The notes under the pieces are model-generated. The model was not told where the DNA came from and did not search any database. It saw only the letters and a list, made by a program, of their open reading frames with translations. DNA of 64,000 nt from Multifurca ochricompacta. Its lineage: Eukaryota; Basidiomycota; Agaricomycetes; Russulales; Russulaceae. The stretch spans positions 1 through 64,000 of the forward strand of contig WTXG01000020.1 in the NCBI GenBank assembly GCA_022496185.1, written 5' to 3'. The position numbers were made by a program, and so were the translations under genes. Positions 55,481-64,000 of the stretch are shown here, in pieces (the stretch's first letter is position 1; every line of letters starts with the position of its first letter).

Positions 55481-57833
55481 TCAGTAACCAGCCCAACTCT
55501 GTAATGAGGAACTCTGCTCGCTAGCATAGATAATTCCAGGTGATGTATGAGAGCTGGCATGCGGGTGAACAGGCGGAGAGTGAGCGGGGGAGTCGTAGAC
55601 AGGAATATCGTAAACAGGTGGGGGATTCGCGCGTAGTAGTCCAGGGGAAACAGCGGGGTTAAGAATATGCGAGTAATCCGTGCTTGCCGTCGACCAATAT
55701 TGCGCCACATGCATGGGCTGGGTCGCAGCCGAGTGAGGTGTGAACAACGGCGGTGGTGGTATGAGAGCCTCTTCATACTCTGGGTAAAATATGAACGGCT
55801 TATCACCGTCGTCCGTCGCAGTCGTAGGAGAGAGCGCTGAAGATGGGGGCGTGTGGAGTGCAGATGACTGAGAGACATACGATGATGATCCGATGGAATG
55901 AGCCGTTGTTGAATAAACCACCGGTGCGTCTGCGTTGCCGTGTGGCACGTTAGCGTAGCTGGATGAAGCCAGTGGTGCGGCCGCGCGAGCGTGAGCCTGC
56001 TGCACCTGGGCATGTACCTGAGCGGGAGATAGTGCATGTGCCTGAGGAGGAAGAATGTCCGTGAAGGCCGGACCCGGGGTAGCCGGCGCGGCTTGTCCAA
56101 GCGTTTCGCCCTGCCACAAAGGTGGTGGCCCAGGGGGTGGTGGCACGGCCGCATAACTTGGTTCCGTCAGGTTGAGTGTAGGCGACGATAATGGCATACC
56201 CAATTGCAACCCAACGGTTACCGGTACTGATGGCGATGCGAGCACGCCAGCTACCGTCGCAGTTGGTGAGGGTGCACTGGGACTTTTCGATGAGTCAGAC
56301 TCCGGGGAGGATACCCGCGCAGACTCGGGGAGGGAGAAATGGACAGAGCCTCTTCGAGGTCGTCGGGGATCTTCGCCAATCTTATTTTTGCTCGCATACA
56401 CACCCGTGTTACGCCGTGGACGTCCGTTTACTGGATCGACAGAATGAGCAGATGTGTAGGGTGAGGAGGCCGTTTCATCACGGATGAACGGAGCACGAGA
56501 CGACTGTAGGCCATAATTACGTTTCTTCGTAAGGCCATGAATCCTCTGTAGGTGCTTTACGAGGCCCGGTTTTAGTTCTGCGTCAGAAGGGATGCTCGCT
56601 ACACTGGGAGGAGGCGAGTTATTGGTAGAGGAAGCAGTCGTCTGGCGCGGAGCTGTACGTCCGTTAGCGCTAGCTGGGGGGAAAGAGTTATTTCTTGGCA
56701 GCGGGACTCGCAGTGGGTGTGTGGGAAGTAAGGGCGGGGGGGGAGGGAGCGCGGATGCATCGGGGAACGGGCCTGTAATCGGTGATGCAAGGGACAAGCC
56801 AGAAATGCCGGAAGTAGAAGTCAGAAGACTGGGGCTTACCGCCGACGCGGTGCTCGCATACCCGACGTGGGTGCGGAGTGGTGATGCGGAGGGCAGAGAT
56901 CGGCTCGGGCCCTCGTGATGAGCTTGGGGGCGCATGGATAGGTAGAAGCGATAATTGTCCGTGTCTGTAGGAAACCAAGTCCAAGCCTCCTGAAAGTTTT
57001 GCATACCAAGCTAGAAACGAGCTATAAAATCGCATTCATGCGAGAAACGGGAGTTGGGGGAGGTACGTACAATGTCATAAAATAATTTGGCGAAATTTCC
57101 GGATTCAGTCACCTTCGGATTCAATATCATGTGAAGGTGAATGTTTGCCTATCATAGAGGTTAGTACATACATGGGAGAAGCACGTGAGCGGTGAACTAG
57201 CCTGTGTCAATTTAGAGCCCAATGCCTGCCAGATGGTTTGTGGATCCGCGCCTGGGAGGCCTGGCACCTCCATGCTTGCTGATGGGCCGGATGCGGCGAC
57301 GACGAATAAATGACGGGTTGTGGGTGTCTCTGGAAAGGTCTTTGCAAGTAGCTAAAAACGGTAAGATGAGTGAGAGGGGTGTGTGTTGGTCAGATTAAGG
57401 CGAGCGACGCCCACATCGGTAACGTGGAACAAGGTTGCAGCAGTTATCTTATTGTTGGGCAACTGATTAAAACGGACCTCCGGTAGTTGATTGTACTGCC
57501 GCGAACCATTGGAGTGAGAGATGGCCTCCTCTGCCTGAGAGACGGGAGAGCTAGTCAGCCAGAAGACCTGAATCTAGAGTGGTAGGGGGGGGGAGGGGAC
57601 GGGTAGATGGGGATTGGATCAGCTGATATAAGAAAGTGGTTAAGAGGATTGGAACGCACTGGAACGACAGGGTTGGCCATGCGCATTGTACCTAGAAGAG
57701 TGGGAAGATAGCGATCTCTAAGATCAGGCCAGCGGTCCATCATAGCGGCGGAATTTTCGATGAGGATAAGAGTGGCTACGGTGTGTCTTTGTTGGGCGGG
57801 CTTGAAGAGGCCCGGAGGAGGTGAGACGGACAT
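55481..57833 (-). CDS. Mediator subunit 25-type protein with N-terminal von Willebrand A domain
   Basis: Five exons on the minus strand: 57833-57660, 57567-57415, 57351-57202, 57148-57071 and 57010-55481. All are in phase zero and give 694 residues. Residues about 15-190 read as the Med25 VWA fold: VATLILIENSAAMMDRWPDL (first strand and metal-site region), then HLFVVAASGPSASMEVPG and NIHLHMILNPKVTESGNFAKLF. In animals and plants this domain tethers Med25 to Mediator to relay activator signals. Residues about 200-694 are a long disordered Ser/Pro/Ala-rich tail with Ala-His-Ala and polyproline runs. Intron 3 has a GC donor (ACACAG/GCTAGT); only this choice keeps the NIHLHMI frame. The tail has no recognisable domain, so the name rests on the VWA part alone. 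Divergent from the WHI2-like gene. Confidence 0.65.
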
Positions 57834-58486
57834 GAGAGTAGAGGTAGAGGAGAGAGAACAGGGGTGGATTGGTGGATGGATGTGTTAAAGGAAGGAGGGG
57901 AGAAGGGAGAGGATGAGGATGAGTGAGGAAGAAGAAAGAAAAAGAAGGGATAGGGTTTGGGCGAGGGCTTGGGTCGAATTAACAGGAGAGAGGGAAGGGG
58001 GATATAGTGGTTCTCTAAACACTGAACACTTCTGAGGCCGCGGGGGAGTGACAAGACAAGGAGCGGTCAATCTTGAAAGTTGAAAAGTGAAGGCCGGGAT
58101 GTCTCAATCATCTCTCATCAACTCACATCAGAGAATAATTATAATATAAATCTTAACGGGGTCGCACCCAATCAGCGTGTTGTAAGAACATTAAAACGGT
58201 CCCTTGCCGCCCATCGACTTGTTATTGGATCGGTCAAAAAGCCATTTGAAGGGGGGAAAAAGGACAACACGGAGAGGTTTCTAAGAAAGGTATTCACATC
58301 CAAAATACAATTATAATCCTATTACCAGGAATTTGGCTATTAGTTATTTTATCTTTATTATGTCATCTGATAACTGTTTATTTGTCTTTATTTGCGTCGT
58401 TGTCTTGTCTTGTCTTGTCTTGTCGTGTCGTCGTCGTCGTCGTGTCGCAGTTTTCGTTTGTGTTGTTGTGTCCACTTGTGTCCACC
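57834..58486. promoter_or_regulatory. Divergent promoter region, Med25-type gene / WHI2-like gene
   Basis: 653 bp between two outward-facing starts. The Med25 side is purine-rich on the plus strand (CT-rich leader in the transcript). The WHI2 side has a TTGTC/GTC microsatellite (58405-58445) immediately before the start at 58487. Confidence 0.4.
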
Positions 58487-59707
58487 ATGGCTGGTATTAT
58501 CACTCAAGTATCTCAAACCCCCATACAAGCCAATATACAACCTCCTCTTCTAACTAGACTCTCTTTGGAACTTCGAGGAAAACGTTCTCAGTAGACCGTG
58601 AAACTATCATGAACTTACCTGAATCCGTCCTTCTTTGTCTCTTTCCAAACGGACTTGTTCTCAGTCGTCAAGCTACATCATCATTAACAGATCCAGGGGA
58701 GAATTCTGAAGAGGAGGAAGTTTATGGTGTCGACGTACGTTTCTTTGACTTACCATTTCTCTAATTCGACGACTTAAACCCTTCACAGTTTGACCCTGAT
58801 TGCTTTTCCTTCGTCTTACAATTCTTCCGTTCTGCTTCCGATACGTTTTATGGGACAGAAATATCCCCAGGCCTTTACCTTGCACAACAACATCTCATCG
58901 ATGCCTCCCCTTCCTCCGATTTTGCTCCCAACCAGAATCCATTACTCTCAAAGCAAGCTATCATCGTTCTGCGGGAGGAATTGGAATACTTTTCCATCCC
59001 GCCCAAAGGTGGCAAGTCTTCCACAGACGCGAATGGTATCGCGAACGAGAGCATGCTAGATCTTAAGCGCGATTGTGGTAAATACCTTCTCGAAAAGAGG
59101 AGCATCTTCACTGCTCTACAGCGCAATGTCAATAAGGAAAACAACATTGCGGAGCAGCATCTTATCGACATGTTGTGCATGAGGTAACCTCGTGCCTGTT
59201 GATACCTCGTTCTTCTTACTCACTTCCCTCATCTTGCCTCACACCTCACCCAGTGGTTTTGACCGTGATGACGAATGGGGCTTTCGTGCCCTCGAGCCGT
59301 CTCGTTGTTGTATCTCTTCTATTGCTCTGGTCCTCCTTAAGACCGGCATCGTTCACCATCCAACCGCTTCCGGTGAGAAGCAAGTTACCATTGACTATAA
59401 CCAGATGGCTACAGCGCAGAAGCTGCTCCTCTTTTGGCGGAAGCCTGCGGTGCGCTATCTCTCCCCCTTTCCCTACTATAGCTTTCGGTCTGGCTAATAG
59501 ACTGTTTCTGTTTCCCTTGCCATGCATGGCCTCTAGCGCAAGTGTTGGTGGGATGGCATTGAAATCGAGTTGAAGCAAGCTGGCGAGGACACCCCACGTA
59601 GTATCAAACTGTGGGCACGCCGCGTTTGGACACTTGAACTCAGTCTGGTGCGCCTCCTCTCTCTTTACTTTCCTCGGCAGATGGATGTAAGCGTGACCAA
59701 ATTTTGA
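58487..59707 (+). CDS. WHI2-like BTB-fold protein, one probable frame error
   Basis: Exons 58487-58734, 58789-59183, 59254-59449 and 59537-59707, about 335 residues. The N-terminal BTB/T1-like domain reads LTRLSLELRGKR, then FSVDRETIMNLPESVLLCLF, PNGLVLSRQ and VDFDPDCFSFVLQFF. This matches fungal Whi2 homologues, which bind the Psr-type phosphatases and restrain growth under low amino acids. Downstream are a helical region and a C terminus with KLWARRVWTLELSL, also typical. The frame changes between RGK(R) and FSVDRE at about 58583-58587 (AACGTTCTC); one extra T would restore it, so sequencing error or a null allele are both possible. The tail after LELSL (VRLLSLYFPRQMDVSV) may be intron read-through because GTGCGC starts right there. 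Confidence 0.75.
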
Positions 59708-60736
59708 TTTCGGTTGCGATTGCGGATAGGTCTAGGCCTGCTCTTACTAGAATTCGCGCACATGTCCGGACACGGGCACTACCGAGAGCAATGATGGGAT
59801 AAGGCGGGACGCACCCTTTACGAATGGGTGCTTCAGTAACGCTTCGGCAGACTCACTGTCTTTTAATTTTGTTTTCGTCATCGTCGTCGTCGTCATTGTC
59901 GTCATCGTCGTCTTGCATTTGCACGCATCTCTATGGATACCTTTCATCATACGCACGCACGCCTGTACATTACATTTATATGCACTAGTACCGTTTCGGT
60001 CTGTCGGTCGTTGTTGTTTCCGTTCTAACTGATTTTCTTTTTCGTTTCCCCTACCCTCCCTCCGCGTACGTCGCAATATTATGGCGAGATTTATATACAG
60101 CGCCATGTTAGGAAAGTCAGTCACCGGCGGTACTTTTTTATTTGGTTCATTGTACTTCGATGTCCTAAGGATCTTCGCGGCGACATGGAAGCGAAGCCAG
60201 ATAAAAGGGCATCTTTTATGCTGAATTGGCCAACCTGTCTGTCTAGTGATGACTTCTAGTAAACAGTTCCAGTTCCAAGTTATCTCATCATCATATCTAT
60301 CATCACACAATATGGAAAACGAAGCAACTCGGCTAAAGGACCACGATCGGGGTCTCCTCCCCCTCCAGGAATAAGGCGAAACCGTTTGATAATAATATAA
60401 TATAATATAATATAATACAATATAATATTCTAGTTTAGTGTTATAGTGTTAGTGTTAGAATCTACTCAACACCCCCTTGTTTTGTTTTTAATTCAATTCA
60501 ATTCAATTCAGTTCAATTCATTCAATTCAGGTCAGTGATCCTTTTTATTCCTCCCCGGTGCCCTTGGACCTTGAACATTTTCGTCGTTTCTTTTCGAATG
60601 ATCCCATCTCCGCGACTCCGCGACAAACTTGATCATATCCCACTCCTCGATCAACACAACAACAACTTAATACCTACCACCCACTACCCACTACCCACTA
60701 ACCACTAGTACTACTACTTTCTGCCCCTCTTTCTCC
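59708..60736. other. Intergenic region with microsatellites and an exon-like remnant
   Basis: Contains a CGT/CGTCAT repeat (about 59875-59912), a TATAA pentamer array (about 60393-60428) and an ATTCA pentamer array (about 60490-60530). On the minus strand, 59859-59747 is an open stretch after an AG acceptor with a kinase-tail-like ALLKHPFVKGASRL motif, but no kinase domain is present nearby. The last 100 bp before the next gene are CCCACTAC repeats and pyrimidine tracts. Confidence 0.45.
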
Positions 60737-61501
60737 ATGGCTACCTCGGCTAGAACTCACACAGGGGCTAATTCCCAGGATTTTGACCTTGAGGATCTCA
60801 TCCATATAGAACAAACGTGCGTGCCTATTTTTTTTCGGTATCCGTCACGCGGTCGAATCCTTTTTTTTATTTTTTTTTATTTTTTAAAGTTTCTATGCGA
60901 TGGGGTATAGAGACGGGTATGCTCACGGCCGCCTACATGGGCTAATCGAGGGACGCACGCTCGGCGCGGAGAAGGGCTTCGAACTTTGGGAAGAGCTCGG
61001 CTTCTATGAAGGTGCTGCGCGGCTCTGGACCGCCGTTTCCTCGTCCTCGACAGATGTGAATGGCACAGATCGGTGCGACTTTCCCTTTACTTCGCCCCTC
61101 TTCCAACATCCTAAGTTCGAGTCCTTTTTCTTTTCTTCTTTTCTCTCTTTCTCTCTCTCTCTCTCTCTTATAGACGCAGTGCACATCACGCATCCACATT
61201 GCTCGCCCTGATCGAGTGTTTTCCCCGCAAGAATCCGCACCCTGATGAAGAGGGCATCGATATGAGTGCACAACTGCGTCTCATTCGCTCACGATACAAG
61301 GCCATGTGTGCCTCTCTCGGTGTGCGCGCACGTTTACAACCTGCCCAGGCTCCTGTGGGGGCGGAAAACGGTCCGTCGGCCACTAATAAAGGCATAGTCA
61401 CGACGGCGGCCACAACAGCAACGGCAAAGAAAAATCGAAAGATGGTCTGGGCACTTGGTGGCCCACCTGCTTCTGCGTCCGCACAAGGATTCAGCTTCTG
61501 A
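60737..61501 (+). CDS. LTO1-like protein (Yae1/Oral cancer overexpressed 1 domain)
   Basis: Exons 60737-60816, 60890-61072 and 61174-61501, phases agreeing, 196 residues. The hallmark deca-GX3 segment is at residues about 31-70 (GYRDGYAHGRLHGLIEGRTL and GAEKGFELWEELGFYEG). In yeast, Lto1 works with Yae1 as an adaptor that brings the cytosolic iron-sulfur assembly machinery to the ABC protein Rli1, needed for ribosome recycling. The C-terminal part (PDEEGIDMSAQLRLIRSRYK, then an Ala/Thr-rich tail ending ALGGPPASASAQGFSF) fits fungal members; adaptors of this group often end in an aromatic residue read by the targeting complex. Start chosen at the only ATG giving in-phase splicing (context TCCATGG). 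Intron 2 has a long CT repeat before its acceptor. Confidence 0.85.
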
Positions 61502-63725
61502 CGTGGCCGGTTTTTTATTTTATTTTATTTTTTGAAATCGAATTTATTCGCACTTCAGGTTTGTCCCAAATCGCGCGGCTACTACGGGACAGAGTAGCTA
61601 CTAGGCGGGCGGGTCTGACGTGGCTGGTTGCGGCACGTCATTGCCCTTACAGCCGCGTCCCCTCCCCCTCCCCCCTCCCCCCTCTCTTCCCATTTTCCCA
61701 TTCCCCTAATCTAATAATCCATTTCGCCGAATACACCCATGCAGCTTCCTCGATCGGGAGTTTGACTCGGAGCCTACCGGGTGGGATGAGGTGTGTGGCT
61801 AGTTGGGAAGCCCTGAAATCCCAGTTCCCAGTACCATGTCACAATCGCACTTATCAGCACGATCTTACTGGGACGTGTATGTGTGTGTGTTGTGTGTGTA
61901 CCCGTGTATGTATTGTTATGCGGCAGGTTGCCACTTTTGGCTTGTCCCCCGAGATCGGATGGCGCTACGCCTTGCAAGATCCGCCGGTACTTGTAAGAAG
62001 GAAGCCGCATGCACCGTCCATGAATGCCATCGATCCCGCCGGCGGAACTCAAAGACTATTTTCGTGGCACACACACACCCTTCCCCTCGTCCGTCGGCTA
62101 AGCGTGTGCACCAGGCTACTCCGTCATGGATGCGCGTCCTGGATCCCGCACTGGAACACTCGATTAAGCGCAGGGTTATAGGTCAACTGACTGGGTCCCC
62201 CCCACCCTTCTGGCCACCCTCAATTTTATCCATGGTCTGGATCCCCAACGCCCTATCGCCCCTTCCCCTCCCCTATAATCTAATCTGGACCTTCATCGTG
62301 CCTTTACAAGCAGGCAGACAACGCGATGGATCCCCGATTACCTTGGTGAGGTGATTTTGGGGGATTGTTTGGGTTACACGTTTTTGGCGAACATCGGTCT
62401 GTGCTTACTCTACTTGAAGTGTAGAAGATCTGAGACCGGCGCTCCGGGGGTTGGGTTTTTGTGAAGCTCTACTGACGCTCACCGAGCTTTACCACCTACA
62501 GTACATACGACTTCTACCTAAAACGCAGGCATTGTACGTTGTTCCTGCAGAAGCCCCTTGAATAAGTTCTATTGAGTTGGGATATATTCATCTCAATTTG
62601 TGAGTAGAGGATACATTTTGAGCGTGAATTGCGCACCTCATCAGCCCCCCCCCCCGACCGACGAGCAAAAATAAAAGTTGGGAAGCCGGAAATAAAGAAA
62701 GTCCTTTCGAGAGGCGCAAAATAGGTGCAGTCCCGAGTCCCAGATTGAATTTTTTAAATTTATTTCTAGCTTGGAACGTTTGTGCTTCATCTTCAGGCCT
62801 CAAGGCCCCCTTCCTCCAGCCCACCCCCGCGTGTATGATTTGAAATGGCTACAATCGCCTTCCATGCAAGGGTTAAGCGTGGTACGTGTGGGTACATACA
62901 AGGGTTTCTACTTCTGCTGACGTTCCGCCATGGCGTCTACATGTGGCAAACCTAGTGTAGTTCCCCAACCGTAGAATTTGCTTGACGCTTTTTAAAGTAC
63001 GCGCAAACCCCCAGATTAGCAATGTTTTTCGAGAAAGTCCAGTGTGTCAGTTTTCGATGATTTATATCTATGGGGAAACACGGACTCCCAATTAATATGA
63101 AACTTTTGTTCAGGAACGCAGTACCGGTGCCGATCGTCATAACGCAAGAGGTTTGAAACTCTCGGAACTTATTGGGGGGGGTGGAGGAGAGAGGGGGCCA
63201 AGGAAAGGGGAGGGGGGGGGGGTAACAGGGATGCGTGCAGTCTTGAAAATGAAGACCTTTTTTTTTTTTTTGCAGGCTTTCTTGTCTATCGTTGTGGCTT
63301 GTCTTTCGGGAGACAACGAGCACCGCGCAGCGTGCGAGGATAACTTGAACCTAAACTCTCAGAGTAAGTACAGAAAACAACTCTGATTGGTTGCGCTCAC
63401 CCCTACCCCTACCCCTACCCGAGCCCGAGTGTCCTGGCCAGGGGGAAGGGAAGGGGAAAGGGGGGGTGGGGGTGGGGTGGGGTGGGAGTGTCAATATTTG
63501 GTGGTTCGTTCCAACCGACCGACACAGGGACCGCCGATGTCATCGTATCCATAGATACAGCCAAGTTCCGAAAACCCCTTCCACCTCTATGCCAATGTCC
63601 AAATAAGCCCTTTGAAGCCGAAACGGCCCCTGGCCTGTGGCTCTTTGTTATGGGGGCTCGGCCGCTAAGCTGCGAAGCCGACGTAGTGGATCAGTAAAAA
63701 TTGGAGGCTCGGACGACACGGCGGC
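61502..63725. other. Unresolved stretch, possible spliced gene on the plus strand
   Basis: Exon-like pieces are seen at about 61745-61795 (FLDREFDSEPTGWDE followed by GTGTGT), about 61927-62075 after a GCGGCAG acceptor (GLSPEIGWRYALQDPPVL, HAPSMNAIDPAGGTQRLF) and about 62085-62170 (KRVHQATPSWMRVLDPALEH). They do not join in one frame by any obvious splice choice and I do not recognise the family. 62380-63400 holds nothing I can support apart from G and T runs. A G-rich tract (63440-63485) and CCCCTA repeats (63399-63420) follow. Confidence 0.3.
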
Positions 63726-64000
63726 TTAGGCATACCCGCGCGCGCGCATTTTGATGCGTTTTGAAACGAGAGGGGGATCTGGTACAATTTCATCTGGCAG
63801 TGCTGGTGCTGGTGCTGGTGCTGGTTCTGGTTCTGGTTCTGGTTCTTGTTCTGGTTCTGGTGCTGGTTCTGGTGCTAGTTCTAACCTGGGATGGTCATTG
63901 TTCAATGTGTAGTCAGTCACAGGGGCCAACCAAGCGGAAACAGGGCTGGCTTTGGGATTGATGCCGTTCAAAGCGGAGAATCGAGAGAGAATCTCAGGTT
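63726..64000 (-). CDS. C-terminal part of a Pro/Glu/Ala-repeat protein, runs off window
   Basis: An open minus-strand frame enters at the right edge (ILSRFSALNGINPKASPVSAW), passes through a hexanucleotide-encoded repeat of PEPEPE and PAPAPA (about 63880-63795) and ends with KRIKMRARGYA and a stop at 63726. No start codon is in the window. The non-repeat part reads like ordinary coding sequence. The opposite strand is also open through the repeat (LVLVLV) but lacks any other protein-like sequence. Family unknown. Confidence 0.4.
   Translation of the reverse strand, partial: PEILSRFSALNGINPKASPVSAWLAPVTDYTLNNDHPRLELAPEPAPEPEQEPEPEPEPAPAPAPALPDEIVPDPPLVSKRIKMRARGYA
63795..63886. repeat. Hexanucleotide microsatellite (CTGGTG/CTGGTT)
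   Basis: About fourteen tandem 6-mers. It codes for alternating Pro-Ala/Pro-Glu on the minus strand in the partial gene. Confidence 0.85.

Noticed and set aside
63399..63425. Telomere end
   Set aside because: Only a few CCCCTA units, embedded in single-copy sequence that continues to the window end; not the expected fungal telomere repeat.
63761..63961. Plus-strand Leu/Val repeat protein
   Set aside because: It is the complement of the Pro/Glu hexanucleotide repeat; sequence outside the repeat is protein-like only on the minus strand.

Overview
The window looks like a fungal chromosome segment, most likely from an Agaricomycete (basidiomycete). Reasons: host genes are cut by many 38-100 bp introns with GT/GC-AG ends, an F-box family typical of mushrooms and relatives is present, and the transposons are Ty3/gypsy chromoviruses and hAT elements. 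I cannot name the species. There is no rRNA, CRISPR array or functional tRNA gene.

Region 1 (1 to about 42.1 kb) is a transposon nest. The outermost complete unit, element D (8423-42092, minus strand), is a Ty3/gypsy retrotransposon. Its gag was split by element C (15124-38918, plus strand, TSD GAATG). C's 5' LTR was split by a 7 kb hAT transposon (15195-22260). C's RT was split by element B (25799-33898, minus strand, TSD CCCTG), and C's third ORF by a non-autonomous hAT (36046-37203, TSD GATGCAAC). B itself carries a solo LTR in its reverse transcriptase (30002-30626, TSD TAGAC). D's 5' LTR carries one non-autonomous hAT inside another (39990-41143 inside 39973-41722). Left of D (1-8272) lies a more decayed mosaic of a relative (element A) and a second gypsy lineage, with three solo LTRs and another non-autonomous hAT. 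The younger the layer, the more CpG it retains; older layers have TGA where CGA (Arg) should be.

Elements A-D share one plan: gag with a CCHC knuckle, a -1 frame change into pol (protease, RT, RNase H, integrase, chromodomain), and in B, C and D a third ORF between pol and the 3' LTR. That ORF encodes a protein with four Cys/His knuckles and is the least familiar coding unit here. The primer binding site is not a tRNA match but an 11-nt complement of the predicted transcript 5' end, as in Tf1-type self-priming elements.

Region 2 (about 42.9-64 kb) is host sequence: an F-box protein gene (43311-45099), a DUF2470 membrane protein gene (45268-46100, minus) divergent from a mitochondrial tRNA-modification gene MTO1 (46540-49218), a 6 kb stretch without a supported gene and rich in homopolymers, a Mediator-25-type VWA protein gene (55481-57833, minus) divergent from a WHI2-like gene (58487-59707), an LTO1/Yae1-domain gene (60737-61501), and the C-terminal part of a Pro/Glu-repeat protein leaving the window on the minus strand (63726-64000). 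The F-box and WHI2-like genes each need one frame correction next to a short homopolymer, which may be sequence error or real damage.
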